A DNA stretch of 64,000 nucleotides from Rutpela maculata (Eukaryota; Arthropoda; Insecta; Coleoptera; Cerambycidae), in NCBI GenBank assembly GCA_936432065.2, contig OW386292.2, forward strand, positions 105,481,829-105,545,828, read 5' to 3'. The notes beneath the pieces were generated by a model. The model saw only the letters and a list, made by a program, of their open reading frames with translations, was not told where the DNA came from and searched no databases. The position numbers and the translations under genes were made by a program. Below are positions 42,738 to 55,440 of the stretch, piece after piece. Every line of letters starts with the position of its first letter. Within the stretch, counting starts at the first letter, position 1.

Positions 42738-43030
42738 CTTCTTCTGCTTCCGCGGCTAGTGAACAGCCTCTTTGTAGATCTTGGGTTTCTTGGGTGGAAT
42801 CTCTTTCATTTCCATTAATTGATGTGATTGAAGTGTCATTAACATTAATATTTAAACTTAGTTCTACAGACGAAGACGCAGATCCGGAACCTTCATTTGC
42901 AACAGTTAAATTACTCGAGTTGGATATCCAGTATAATCTATTTGACAATTTTTGTTCTTTATCTTTTCGAGCTTCTCTTAATTTTTTAAATTCCGACCCT
43001 GACGGCTTTTTTTGGGGGCATTCTAATTTA
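42738..43030 (-). pseudogene. hAT/ZMYM-type N-terminal exon
   Basis: The minus strand reads 'KKPSGSEFKKLREARKDKEQ' then 'KLSN...', the hallmark N-terminus of ZMYM1-like hAT transposases (K-P-S-G-x-x-x-R/K-K). A serine-rich segment and 'NGNERDSTQETQDLQRGCSL' follow, ending '...EAEEG' at a consensus donor (minus strand GTACG at about 42738). The start is lost in a run of A (about 43010-43016). The catalytic part is not adjacent. It could be the 5' exon of an intron-containing transposon gene. Confidence 0.55.
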
Positions 43031-43749
43031 TAATTTAAGAAAGTTTTGTTTACATTACTTTTTGATTATAAAGCGATAAAATGTACTTACTTGCGTTAAG
43101 ATCTAAACTATAAACAGCACAACCAACAAACGGATTTAAGATTGGGTCCAAACGAACACACAACACTCGACTCTCCTCAGATAACAAATTTGAAACTAAT
43201 AATACGCTAAATGAACTAATAAACATACCTATCGCTTGCACTTGCTCAAGGGCACTGCGCTCGGCGCACGATCGGATCCAGTGGCGTGGCGTGATTTCAA
43301 GTAACGTGATTTGTCAGCCTGGCATATTGCGCCCCATGAGGCTTGCGCCCCTAGCTTGGGACCCGGTTGCCCTGCCCTAGTTACAACACTGTATTTACCG
43401 AAATTTTAATAGATGGCAGCAGTGGCTAACCAGGTTTATTTTGGCGGTATTATTTGGATTATTTGTTTTGTTTCATTCTGTCATATGTCAACTCACTGTC
43501 ATGTCACTGTCATTTTTTTTGCGGATTGTAGGTGAGGTTTCAGGTTTTATTATATTATTATTGCAAAAGAACTCTATTAACTTTAATTTATTTACATTTT
43601 GGTACAAATATTTATACAATATTACGCTGCTCTGCTATGCATTTTCACCAATGACGTTTTTGCGAAAATTGTTTAACATGCAACATAGGAAGACTATATC
43701 CTCAGACAATATGGTTTTTGAAGGATTTTATAAGTTTTTGTGAGGCCAA
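43031..43749. other. No supported gene
   Basis: Small frames at 43050-43241 (minus) and 43441-43743 (plus, hydrophobic) are not recognised. A GC-rich patch around 43250-43380 has no repeat partner here. Confidence 0.4.
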
Positions 43750-44130
43750 TTATGCGTTCAACGTGTACCCTTTCGCTTGCGATTCTCCTGGTTTTCCTGG
43801 TATGGCATTGCGAATCCGATTTGATTTTTTTAAAAATTCTGGTATGTTTATAGTGACTCCGGTTGCAGCGAAGAGATCTTGGACATCAAATCCCTTATCA
43901 GCCATAATAGACCCCCCTGGCTCGCATATCTTAGTAAGATCACTTCTTTCCATAATCTGCCTGTCACATCTCACCCATAGCTAGGTGAGATGTAAGTCGT
44001 GAGTCCACCAGGAGTAATTCCAACAAGTACTTTAACAGTATTTCTATTTTTGTAGGTCGAGAAAATAGCTAATTCTTGTTTAAGGTCTTTAAGTGACCAA
44101 GTCCCATAATCCATCACAAAGTTTCTAGGT
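43750..44130 (-). pseudogene. Second ISL2EU-type transposase fragment
   Basis: The minus-strand text from about 44120 includes 'TYKNRNTVKVLVGITPGGL' and 'TTYIS', then after a frameshift 'DRQIMERSDLTKICEPGGSI' and 'MADKGFDVQDLFAATGVTIN', the central DDE_Tnp_4 region with the second catalytic D in 'ADKGF'. The final motif is degenerate ('KKSNRIRNAIPG'). The N- and C-terminal parts are absent. It is more diverged from the 20-kb copy than a recent duplicate would be. Confidence 0.7.
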
Positions 44131-44439
44131 AGTTTTTCTTAGAACTAACAGGAACACTTCAGACACAAAATTTTCACGTAAGGTTATGTCAGAGAACTTA
44201 TACCACAGAGAAGCGACAATATCGGCGGTTCCTTTGATATTTTATGGCCCGGTTCTAATGACATTGACATGAGTGAAAGACAACCTCTTACACTGAGAGA
44301 ACTGTAAAGTTTTGATGTACACTGAAAGTAATTCAGTATAATATGTTACTATACCACATATTAAATATAATTAAATAATAATTGATGTTTTAAATACTAT
44401 TAGTTTCTAAAAAAATGTAAAAAAACGTAAAAAAATGTA

Positions 44440-44820
44440 AATAATATATTAAATATCAAATATTTACAGTCACATATAATAGAATGTATTGCATAGTTAT
44501 CAAAAATTTTCTCCTGTTATTGGAATTCTTTTTAGAATACGAACTTTTATATCTAGAAAATATTTAAAAAATATATATTATTTCCTCTTATATTCACACT
44601 TACAATATTTAACTTCTATTTGGGCCACAGTCAATAATTCTGTTATGAAACCTTTAAAAATATTACAAAATAAGAAAGCTATAAATAAAAATAATAATAC
44701 TATAAAAATGTATCTACAATCTTCCATACTTGGAACCTACAATAGGGCATGTGCACGTGACGTCACAACTAACCTCAAAAATATATATTTCTTAAGATTT
44801 ACATGTTTTACGTAGCTATT
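44440..44820 (+). pseudogene. LINE reverse transcriptase C-terminal fragment
   Basis: The plus-strand frame 'YQKFSPVIGILFRIRTFISR' with 'KYLKNIYYFLLYSHLQYLTS' and 'IWATVNNSVMKPLKILQNK' matches the region after the RT catalytic core of Jockey/CR1-type LINEs (the 'GIL.R.R...P...L...Y..L..PHL.Y....W' pattern, followed by 'L..LQ.KA'). It frameshifts after 'LQNK'. The catalytic Y-x-D-D is not included. No endonuclease is seen. Confidence 0.75.
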
Positions 44821-45316
44821 ATTAAAATGTCTGCCTGGTTCCTGTACTTCCAACCAAAATCTAGTTCAATGTAATGTTTATGAAGTTTTAAATAGTTTGT
44901 CCCAATAAAATAAGACACTTTTTGCAGGTTAGAAATATAACCTATAATTAGAAGTCTATTTTTATTAGTCAACAATATTGAAAAATTATTTACCTGAATT
45001 TTTAAATATTTGCTTGGAGCCAGTATGGCTCCAAGCTAAAAATGCGTATAGAAACATTAAAAATAAGAATAAACTTAAAAAACTTAAAATTGAGGTTATG
45101 TTAGTTATATGATGCACATACCCTATTAGTTTATATAAACCAAATATAATAATCTACTTGATATTGACTCGATATATACACTAAAAATTATAAATGTGAC
45201 AAAATTTTAACCTTTCTGTTTACTTTTTTGTCGGTTTTAGTAGTTTTTAAATCCCGATTTGTGTATTTAATGGAATAAAAAATCTTCATTCTTATAAACA
45301 AATTTTTAACATATAG
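44821..45316. other. No gene seen
   Basis: AT-rich; possibly the 3' UTR of the LINE fragment. Nothing distinctive. Confidence 0.45.
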
Positions 45317-45770
45317 TTAATAAAATCTAGTAATAAAATCTATGTTGTTCATTATATTAAATAACGTATTAGAAACTGCTCGTCCAGTACAAATTTCCTC
45401 AAATTGAGAATTAAATATATGTTCTAATTTGTAAATAAAATTGACAAATTTCTCTGGAGGTGATAACAGGTTTCCGTAAATTTTTTTTTCGGTGTTAAAA
45501 GCTTTGAAATAAACTAATAAGTTATTTATATTTAGTGTCTCGCATTGTTTCCCAAAAGGTTTACAAATATCGCAAGGTTTTTTTTTCAAAAGATATCCGC
45601 AAACATAAGTGAAAGCATTTTGCGTGGATATATTTTCTTTCATATAGCTGTAATCAGGAAGAACAAGGGCTTTAGGAGGTTTCTCCTCTTCTTCTTTAAT
45701 CGTGTCAGTTATGTTAGTAGATTTTATATAGTCATTAATAATTCATCTAAATCATCCTTGCAATTCATGT
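45317..45770 (-). pseudogene. P-element/THAP9-type transposase C-terminal fragment
   Basis: From about 45770 the minus strand shows an acidic stretch, then 'QNAFTYVCGYLLKKKPCDIC', 'FGKQCETLNINNLLVYFKAF' and 'LLSPPEKFVNFIYKLEHIF'. The 'N-A-x-x-Y-x-x-G-Y-L-x-K-K' plus paired cysteines is typical of the C-terminal region of P-type (THAP9-like) transposases. One stop at about 45745 interrupts it. Catalytic residues lie upstream in the family and are not present. Confidence 0.5.
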
Positions 45771-47373
45771 GATCAGAATGAAAATAGTTTTGACAACAAT
45801 TTACGGAATGATATCGGACAATGATTACTTTTTTAAATTCCCGCCCTTGCAACTACAGTTGGCGACATTATAAATCGGAAACAAAGTGACAGCATGCAGA
45901 ATAGTTAGATAAATGTCAGACATAGCAAAGAAATTGTTTTTCATTGGTCAGTATTTTTGCATAAAATGGTTTATAAATGCGATATTTTTGCCTTTTTTGT
46001 TAGTTGTAAAAATCTCCACATATAAGCCAAAACATTGGATATACAGGCTCGGTTCTTTGAGAAAATATGTTAGTACATAACAAATCAAACGGGTGGTTTT
46101 TATATTTTAAATCTTGCTTTTCCAAGAAAAATGGATTATACATATTTTATGGTTCTCTAGGTTATGGTGTATTATTTATAAAAGTATTTTGTTTATCGAT
46201 TTTTACTTCTATTGTACATGTGTTAAAATAAAATATATTGTAAATTTTACTTTTTTACTTTCCTCTTAAAGGAACCCTCCCTTCAAGTCTATTTTTAATA
46301 GCATTTACCTATATTTTTTTAAACAAAATTATCCTATTCGTGTGTATAATAAATTCTATATCGAAAAAATATTAAAATATACACATTTTAAATGGAAAAA
46401 TACAATTTTCCAATGCATCTCCAAACCAGGGGTTATATCGGACACACTTAAAAAATAATAAAAAAACATATTGCTCACCTTAATTTAGTTTTTGTACATT
46501 AAAATAAGTTCCCTAAATATACCTCTATCAATGTGCTTAATCAGATTTAAATAACGCAGATTCGTTCTTAAATATTCAAAAAAATCTTTAGAAATCACCA
46601 GATATATCCCCGATTGACGGTAACTTTCAGAGCAAGGGACACACCACTGGTGCTCTGTTCTCTAACTCAGAGAATTAGACCAATGGTGGTTGGGTCATCT
46701 TTGACGCAATGTAAACATGTGAAACTGACAACTAAACAACCTATTTGTCATATGCCACGGTACATGCGGGAAGCCTTGCTGTCGCTTCTCTGTGATATAA
46801 GTTCTCTGGTTATGTTATTAATTCGTCACCACGTCAAGGTCAAGTCACAGCGTCAAGGCAACGTCAAGCAGCCAACACTAAATTAATTGAAGTCGATGTA
46901 ATACCAACCGAAATCTGGAACTAAAACCTGGTTAGCCCCTGTTCCCTATAGTGCGAAAACTTGAATATCGAGGTAACGTCGTGTCGCATATTATTTCAGT
47001 TTGCGAGGTCGAGCTATTCGCCGTGTTTAAATTATTTGGATTCTCCCAAAATGATATATTCGAAAGAACGATGCCACCCGAGGTGGGCCATAAAGCTGCC
47101 ATGTACACCCATAACTCCAGATAAATGTTCGTCGCTTCGTGCATTTTATTAAAATCTCGGATCTTCGCTATATCCAAAAAAATCAAAAAACCAAAAAAAA
47201 GTTTTTTTCGGAACCACAAAAATGTTAAAGGAGAAATCGCAAAATGACCACTGCATTAATTCAATTAAAGACAATCGAACATCACCATCGTTGGAGATAG
47301 GCGGCGGTAGTAGATAATTTCGAATCATATCTGGTAATATTTGCTCGTTTGTTTCGGTTAGTTAGTTAGAGGT
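45771..47373. other. No supported gene
   Basis: Frames at 46614-46886 (plus) and 46932-47219 (minus) are unrecognised. A short 'cgtcaag' repeat cluster lies at about 46830-46870. Confidence 0.4.
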
Positions 47374-47701
47374 AGACCGGGGCTAGTTGGCACACTTTTT
47401 GCTTCTTAATTTTTTAATTTTCATTTAGACTGAAATTGAAGTATATGGGTTGTGAGTGCCTTATTTCTTTTTTCCTCGCAATAACTTTTGAAAATGTTTA
47501 ACAATTTAGGCACATAAAATGTTTTTATATTGAAACAATTTTGTGCCAACATGCCCCGAGCGAGGGGCATATTGACACAGTGATAGGGGCACGTTAGCAC
47601 TTTTTTTTAATGGAAATTTTACACGAGGGGCAGAAGCGGGTAAAATAATAATATTGCACTTATTTGTTGCAATTTATTTCAACATGTATCGTATGTTTAA
47701 T
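47374..47701 (-). mobile_element. 3' end of a pogo-type element
   Basis: Minus-strand 3' untranslated region of the transposase that follows. It contains repeated inverted motifs such as 'gtgccaacatgcccc' and 'ggggcacgttagcac', and reaches an end-like 'gaccggggctagttggcaca' at about 47374-47395. The matching 5' terminus is missing because the element is 5'-truncated at about 49255. Confidence 0.55.
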
Positions 47702-49255
47702 TTATTCAAAGTCATCATCTGAATTGCAATTGTAGCAAATAAATGATGTGCTGTTTCCAACACATTCTTCGTGGGTCCAGTTTTTGCACTGAATGCATTG
47801 GACCCATTTTTCGTTTCTATCTTCAAAGCTGTCAATGCAGACAAGACAGAATACTTCCTCATCGTCAGATTCCTCAACATTTCTCTCTTTGTTTTTATTA
47901 TTTTTATTTTCTTTTCCTTTTCCATTTAATTCCTTACTTTTCTGTGCTTTCTTTTTACTGCAACCATCACTCTTTTCTATTGTTTTGTTTTTTGGGAACA
48001 AGTTTTTCTCCGCTTTTTTTAGTTTGCTTTTTTCCGCTTCTTCTTCCAACTTCCTCTTAACTGGTGTATCCGTTAGAATAGCAGAAACCCTTTTCTTTCG
48101 GTTTTTTACTACTTTAGACTGTCGTGGTGGTGCTTCGGGAAAGGGCCTAACTTCTTCTGGTGTTGGAAGCATAAGACTTGTATCTCGACTATTAGGAGTT
48201 GTTAAAGCACAAAAGTTGTGACTAGTTGAAGGGTAACAGAGCTAGTACTTGTGTTTGGAACACTTGATGTTGCGCTTTGAGCTGTTTCTTCTTCATTGCT
48301 TAAATGTTGCACCACTAATTAGAAGCAGGTAAATCGGAAGAAGCAAATGGCTGCTTATTAGCCTGGTCAATAGAAGGATTTTCAGCAATCTTGGCAACGC
48401 AGTCAATTGGCCTATCTGTAACGTAAGATGGCATAAAATCTAAATCAGTAAAAATTTGATCGTTATATGGACTAATTCCTGTTTTTATAAAACCGGCTAA
48501 AATATTGGTAGATGTTAGAGCTACTGGCAAAGTATCTTTCACTATTCCAGGAACATTGTAGATTGTCATAGTTTTCCCAGGGTTCCCGCTGCGATCGAGA
48601 GGCTGTAACTTGTGGCTACAATGTGGAGGGAAGGAGAGCACAGTGACGTCATTTTTCTTAAGAATATCAAGAGCGGGGATTTATAAGTTCGAGTCATGAT
48701 TGTCCAGTAACAATAAAACAGGTCGCTCTATGGAACAACGAACATGTTTAACAAAATGTTTAACATATTCTATAAATAAAGTTTCCGCCATCCATCCTGA
48801 AGAGTTTGTTCCTCCAACACTTCCAACTGGAGAGTCTATTAAAAAATGATCTTTGAAATGAACGCGCGGAAACAAAAAATAGAGGTACAATATTTCCTGA
48901 GGCAGATATCGCTACACCCACTGTCACTAACGTTCCCCTTTCAGCAGAAACGAGTTTCCCCACTTGACGTGCTCCACGCCTGGCAACAATTCTTTCCGGA
49001 TGCTGGACAGTTGTTACGCCAGTTTCATCAAAGTTATAAATATCATTTGCCTCTAATTTATGACGGCCCAATACAGTATTTAAGTTTTTGAAGAAAGCAG
49101 CGACGTTTGTCTTATTGAAGCTTGTAGCCCTTGCAAGGCTTGTAGCTTGGGGTTTTCTAATAGCTAACGTTGAATGCTGTTTTAAGAATAATAAAAACCA
49201 ATCCGGACCGGCAATTTTATTTTTGATCCACGAGTCTGGCAAAAAGCCCATGATT
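47702..49255 (-). pseudogene. pogo-type (DDE_1) transposase with PHD-like tail, broken
   Basis: Read leftward. 49255-48885 contains 'LPDSWIKNKIAGPDWFLLFL', 'KPQATSLARATSFNKTNVAA' and 'IYNFDETGVTTVQHPERIVA', where the D in 'DETG' is catalytic. A frameshift near 48885 leads to 'PRVHFKDHF' and 'LLLLDNHDSNL', the second catalytic D. A stop region follows, then 48641-48315 'SFPPHCSHKLQPLD', in which about 20 residues expected before 'NPGKTMTIYNVPG' are deleted. Then comes a linker and, after further breaks, 48172-47702 with a lysine-rich part and a C4HC3-like zinc module 'CLVCIDSF' ... 'WVQCIQCKNWTHEEC'. This architecture is the insect pogo/Tigger family. It is not functional. Confidence 0.85.
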
Positions 49256-49730
49256 ATGAGGACACCCAAAAAATCCTGGAGTTCGTCTTTGTCAAAACTA
49301 GAAACCTTGCCTTTTTGTCCAGCATATAAGCTCTTCTGTTTTACTATTTGCTCTAAAAGTTCTTCAGAAAAAAAATATTGAATATATCTACTGGAGAGTC
49401 GCAGTTTATCTGATGAATATTTGTTCCAAAATTTTCAACGAAGTTATGCGATTTGAATTTTGTAGAATCGACGCATTCTTTTATCCACAATAAGCCTAAA
49501 TCAGTTTCATTGGGTTCAACAGCCTGTGGATCAATATTATCTTCACCATCACTTTCTGTCTCAATAGAGTCACTGTCTGTTTCTATGTCTGCGGTTCACT
49601 AGTTATAATTTTATTGTCGCAAATAGAAACACTTCGTAAAGTTAGTCTTTTCTTTCTAATCAATTTTGGAGTTGCATGTAGAGTCCTCTTCAGATTCAGA
49701 ATATTCATCGGGTGTATAGTAGGGTGAATC
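49256..49730 (-). pseudogene. piggyBac N-terminal fragment fused in frame to pogo
   Basis: The minus strand upstream of the pogo part reads an acidic 'DSDSIETESDGEDNIDPQAV', then 'DIFNIFFSEELLEQIVKQKS' and 'FDKDELQDFLGVLIIMG', which is the piggyBac N-terminus and start of its catalytic domain. At 'IIMG|FLPDSW' the frame passes without interruption into pogo sequence. Stops near 49600-49650 break the extreme N-terminus. Confidence 0.7.
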
Positions 49731-50399
49731 GAATTATTGTTTTTCGAAATTGGTTTTCGACCATTGTGGGAAAGATGCTACATAGACACAAAATAATAAC
49801 TGTTAAAAGATTTTTACAAAATTCGACTGCTTTGTACTGCCCCAAAGACAGGAAAGTTTTAAAAAATCGTGAAATTTGCCTAAAATTCAACAATATTTTT
49901 TAATAAATAAAAACAATAACATAGGTTTAAATATTTTTATATATTTTTATTATTATTAGGTTTGTACATGTAAGATACATAGTGTAATATAAGTGCAATA
50001 CAAATAGTTGCACGACATATAACGTGCAAATATTTTCAAAATAGCTCATTACATGGTCGATACTCTTTTTTTGTGTTAAAAACTGGCATGAGTTTTCGCG
50101 ATTCTAACCTGGTATTGATAAGACCGTTCCAAAAAAAATATGAGATGATACTTGAAAGTACCGTCAGGCATCTAGAAGTAATTATAAATGGCAATCAAAA
50201 CTTTTGGAAACATTTAGATAGGCTTCAATATCATACAAAAATCAAACTGAAAGAATCCTTTATTAAATGGGTAATATTAAAAGTTAAGTAACATTGTTTA
50301 AAATACTATAAGAACATACCACTAGAGAAGTACTTGGTGAAATTCGAGGAAACAATTTTTGGTAGCGTTGCAACAAAGTGATAGGTTACATTTTAAGAG
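49731..50399. other. No supported gene
   Basis: A plus-strand frame (50073-50291, 'MLKTGMSFRDSNLVLIRPFQ') is unrecognised. The rest is AT-rich. Confidence 0.4.
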
Positions 50400-51760
50400 T
50401 GGTTAGGGCTGAATACCTTTCTTGCTGCAAACTTCACATCTGCCTCAATTGTTATCAAAAATGACCCAATGTGCTCCTCTATTTGAAAGTCTAATACCGG
50501 TTGTAATAGAATAGCCATGGTCACGTCTTTTTTTCAGAGAATTAGTATTAGTAACCTCACAATAGCACCGTTTACTAGTTGCACATCGTTTATGTGTTAT
50601 TAGCCCCGACAGGCGAAATTCTAGAAGGGATTTTTATCTCTGATATTAGAGTAAACGACATAGGCATTCACAAAAACCATGTCTATTGGATCCCAAAACA
50701 AGCGATTTTTGATCTTCTGTCGACCTCATAAACAATCTATCTGCTTGGTTCACTCCTCCCATGTACTTGTTGCAATCTCTCACTGCTACTGGAGCTGGAA
50801 AGTGTAATTTTGAGTCTCATATATTTAAAAGTTCTTTATGAAACCTTTTTGATCAAATAAGCACCAAAGTTTGTTTCCTCGTTTTATTGGCTTCATAGGG
50901 TTGTGTTGTTTCAGTGAACTCCGACATTTGAAAATTTTTATTGATTCATCAACAGACATCTCCCTAGTGCCACTGTAAACAGAGAAAAATGATTCGTTCA
51001 AGGTATTTATCATTGGTCGTAATTTATACAGTTTGTCTTTTTTATCTTTAGGCATTTGCGTGTTGTCATTGATATGTAGGTTACTTAGAATCGAGTCCTA
51101 GACATTGCAGAAGATACCAGAGGAATATCTAAATCTGTTGATGGGGACCAGTAAGGCCGCCAATTAGGAACCTTGTGATATCCCAACAGTATATTCAGAC
51201 CGTTAAAGACCAACATCTCATCTTTATTAATATTAAGCATGTTATTCCTCAGTACATCATACAGATTTGACTGGTCAACCAAATTTTCCAATAAAGGTTT
51301 TAGTACGGTAATAAAAACCTCTGCGTCTGTCTCAGAACCACAAAGTCTTCAACGCAACCTTCGGGAGACTGATAAGTTGGAACGGAATTCGGAACGGCCC
51401 TTTTTTTCCATTTTCTGTTTATCTCATTGGTACTTTTTTTGGATTTTGACTTTTTTCTCAAGATTACTTTTTTTTGCTTTATTCTTGCTTCGACTTCCTC
51501 TTCAATAATTTCTTCAGCACTTTCAAATCCGTTTTCAACGGTTGCGCTGTCTTGAAATCTATCCTGTGTTCCTAAATTATTTTCCGCCTATTTGTCATAA
51601 ATAACTTCATTATATTGTGAGTCTTCAAGGTCACTTTCGATATCGGTATCAATTTGTTTATCATCTGGTAAACCCTCGTACCTTAACTGCTCTATAATTT
51701 TCAGGAGCTCTGCACCTGTTAGGAGTCTTTTGTTTTCATATGCATTAGAATGGCTTGCCT
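50400..51760 (-). pseudogene. piggyBac transposase, near full-length but broken
   Basis: The minus strand from about 51750 shows 'ENKRLLTGAELLKIIEQL', an acidic stretch with a stop, a basic 'KQKKVILRKKSKSKKSTNEI', then 51291-51085 'NGLNILLGYHKVPNWRPYWS' and 51055-50825 'KLYKLRPMINTLNESFFSVY' with 'REMSVDESIKIFKCRSSLKQ', where the D of 'SVDES' is catalytic, and 'KRGNKLWCLFDQKG'. Beyond 50825, in a shifted frame, 'NKYMGGVNQADRLF' gives the third conserved region. At least three frameshifts or stops. Distinct from the piggyBac pieces at 9-13 kb and 49.3-49.7 kb. Confidence 0.8.
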
Positions 51761-54170
51761 TTGATGTTGACTAAAAGTTTACAAATTATGAAAAGCAATA
51801 AAAAAAATAATAAAAAGGATACCAGCTGTTCTTCATCCATTTCACTGGTCACTGGTTCGTAGCCTAACGTAGAGTACGTTACGAAAAATAACCAAATCAC
51901 AGTAGTTCTCACGTTCCCTTTATATCACAAGTCATTTTATTATAAGTTATTATTGTCTAAAACATCACAGAATAAATGAGTCCACTAGATGCAAAATTCG
52001 CGTATTGCATTAAGCGGTAATTTGTAAAAAGTACAAAAAACACATTAGGACTGTCATTTTGTTACCAGTCATTTGGTTTTTTTTATAATCGCCGTATTAA
52101 ATTCATCTTTATATATCCCCAAAACAGTTTTAAAATATTACTTAAGAATATTGTGCAATTTAAGAAAATGGAATGCATTTGGTGAGTTTTGCGCCAAACG
52201 TTTTCAAAAAGAGAGTTTTGTATAATTTTTAGCATTTTAAAATGATACAATTAATCGTCAAAAAAAAAAACGCATATTTTATAAGTTTATACAGTATACA
52301 GATAGATTAATTTCGCATGGCCTTAAGTCGCTGCATCCAGCCTCAATATCATTTTGTTGATTGGAAGTACCTTCATTATTATTAGGGTTGATAAGGTATT
52401 CACAAAAAAATGTAATTTAGGATTGTTCTCCTGTGTTTTAAGAAGAGAAATTATTGTACATTTATCACCTTTTAATTTACAGCCAATAGGAAGTATCTCA
52501 GGATTAATACTTGATATTCTTCTCTCTCTCTTAACAACAGACTTTGCTTCACCGACATCAACACAATATTTCGGTTCATTTCACCGTTTGTGAAAATAAA
52601 TCTCTTCGCTTTAGTGTATTGAAAATGCCATGACCGTGGAGCTTTGATGTTTATTTGTGCTTAATTTCTCCAGTCCTGTACCTGCCAATCTACTCCTAAT
52701 TTGCGAATTGTTGAATTATGAGCTATGATTTCATCATAGTCAAGAAGGTTTTACAAGCACAGATGCAAGCACCAAAAAAAAATACCTCTCTACAGTTTGA
52801 TGAACGTGTTATCAAGAGTTCCTAATTAGTGAGACTAAATATTTCATACACAACATTGCGTAGGGCGTAGAGACGGTGCATGGTACCATGTGCCAACTTA
52901 ACAGTATGCACTAAAAAATTTCAATATGTATATATAAATGTGTGAATGGAAACTTTAAAACTTAGGACTAGACAGGCATCACGTACTCTTCAAAGAACTT
53001 GCCTTAACACTCCGATTGCAAAATTTTGAACTATTAATTAAATTAAATTTTATAAAAAACTTGCCCAAAAATAAAATAAAAATAAAACCTTATCTGACTT
53101 CTTGACAGTCCTAAGACCTGCAGCAGCGCTTGTTCATCTCTCACACCTCCACATGGTTGTACACGGTTCTCAGACATTTGTCCACGACATCCCGGACGAG
53201 CAGTTGGACCAGCATAATTCACCCTGACTTAACAGAAACGAACGAAACCCCAGGAACAACGGCAGGACAACGCCTCCAAAATTAAACCATAGAACAGCAC
53301 AAACATTCTTCGGTAAAACTGTCATGAACGACAACCTAACCCCATATATCTTCCTAAAGTTTTGTCACGAGAAATCGTCGTGTCCATGCACTCTGTAACA
53401 CGTAACTTAAATAAGAATCAATTGGAACACCATCCAAAATAAAAATGCTTACCTCGCATGGAGAGTACACCCAACAAAAAACACGTGGAGTTTTAGCTCA
53501 AACAAGCAAACAGCCAGCTACCCAGACAACAAAACCAGGCACAAGGAATTGAAGAGGTGGAGTCCCAGGCCATTATCTGCCAGCCACAAACAAGTACATG
53601 GGTACAAATTGAGACATTAATTCAGCCACACAAAGACAAACGTGCTTCCTCGGCTATGACTCCAGCAAGGAGGAAGGCTTTCGAGAAATTCCCAGTGTTA
53701 CCAATCTTAAACCTCGTAAAATTCTTACACTTTTCTAGCCCATGAAAACACGATATACTTGACTATCGAATATATAAGGACAAAATTCCACCAAAGAACA
53801 ATATTTTGGACCCCATTAAAAAATAAACAAACGTAATTCGGTTATAAACCCTTAAATAATTATCTCAATTTCTCGACGTAAATATTTTACACCTAGACAA
53901 CACGCTATCCGTCTAAGGTGAGTGGGTTGCATACCAACGGGCTTCAACGAGTAAAAAATTTCGTTTGTCGCGCCAAACCAATTTAAATACAATTGCAATT
54001 GAAATTTAAAGCAGTGGCACTTTAAATGCTACACGATAAATCCTTTTTTTATTTTCCATAAAAACGATTTCTCGACAAAAACGACGGCTAGACATTTATA
54101 ATTAATAAAAACTATAAATAGCTATTAACTCGTGCAACCTGCATTCACCACTTATGCACCGAGCACGAAT
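51761..54170. other. No supported gene
   Basis: Mostly AT-rich. The minus-strand text 52593-52330 reads openly ('PIGCKLKGDKCTIISLLKT') but is unrecognised. The plus strand of about 53100-53760 is A/C-rich and could be a LINE leader, though its frame at 53557-53745 has no domain. Confidence 0.4.
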
Positions 54171-54469
54171 TTATGATATACCGGGTGAGACTAAAAGTGT
54201 GTGCCTAAAACATTTATATCAAATTTTCATGTTCGAATTTATGCCCTATAAATTCGTAACAAAATATAGTATCAATTGATTTAGCTTGTACTCAAATATA
54301 TTTTAATAAAAGCTTCCAGTAGTGGTCGCAGAACTTGAACATTTTTCTTTAGCTCTAGAGCGTGGGACTGACCTGAAATATAAGGTTTTTTAGTTTGAGA
54401 ATTAATACTAACCATCCCTGAAAAAAATGTACTATTCCAGTTTGCGAAAATTCAAAATTTTTTGGATCT

Positions 54470-55440
54470 CTCGCTAGGTCAAAGGACCCTGCACCAAATG
54501 CATGGGTAATTTGTTGTTGACGGAATCGTTGCAAATTCAAGACATAGAATCATTAGGTCATTCTCAATGAAAACTGTTATGGATAAAGTTCCAAAATGTC
54601 TTTATTTTAAAAATACAGCAGATCGAAGCTCCAAAATTGAAAAATTTAAAAACGCGATTTTACGTATTTTTTATCGAAACGGTAAATGCTTTTAATATTT
54701 AATTTGCTTTAAGAATATAATACTGATGTACAGTGTAATATAGGAAAATACATTATTCCAATATTCATATAAACAAATAAAAGATTCTTACACAAATAAG
54801 AAAAATCCTATTTTTATTCCAATGGAAATCAGAAAAACAAACAAAATACAAACGAAATCGTATGATTCGTTTTCCTGTTAATATATTTATGAAAATTACT
54901 TAGAATTAAAAAAGTTTGCGTGCATAATTGAAAACAGTATATGTATGTATTGTTGGACCTCGGAAAATAAACATACCTTTTTCCTTCTGTTTAATGATTC
55001 TAGGCTACAAAAGTTCTTTAGCTTAAAAAATAAGAATATTATAATAATGTTTTCTCCTGTATTCCACTGAATATCAGTAAGTATTTTATTCTCAATACAA
55101 ACCAAATAATAAAAGTAAAAAGTTAAGCTTTTGCATACTAATAACTTTTGCGCTTATTGTATCCTACTGGTATATAAATAAGGACAAAAGTAATTATATA
55201 TTTATTTACATAACTACACAATATATTATTCATGTAACTGCCTCATATAAATCAATACATAAGTCCGTTTTGCTAAAAAATACGTAAAATGGCGTTTTCA
55301 AAATTTTGAATTTTTGGACTTCGACCTGCTTTTCAAACAGTTTTCATTAAGAATAACCTATGCCTTGAATTTGCAACGATTCCGTTGACAACAAATTACC
55401 CATGCATTTGGTGCGAGGTCCTTTCATGCCCATATTCACA
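54470..55440. repeat. Fold-back element, about 970 bp
   Basis: The left end (54480-54690) and right end (55250-55440) are diverged reverse complements: 'catgggtaatttgttgttga' against 'acaacaaattacccatgca' and 'cgttgcaaattcaa' against 'ttgaatttgcaacg'. The interior is AT-rich and non-coding. A partial second copy lies at 58560-59000. Confidence 0.8.

Noticed and set aside
47793..48221. Plus-strand serine/phenylalanine-rich frame
   Set aside because: Antisense to the lysine-rich linker and zinc module of the pogo transposase.
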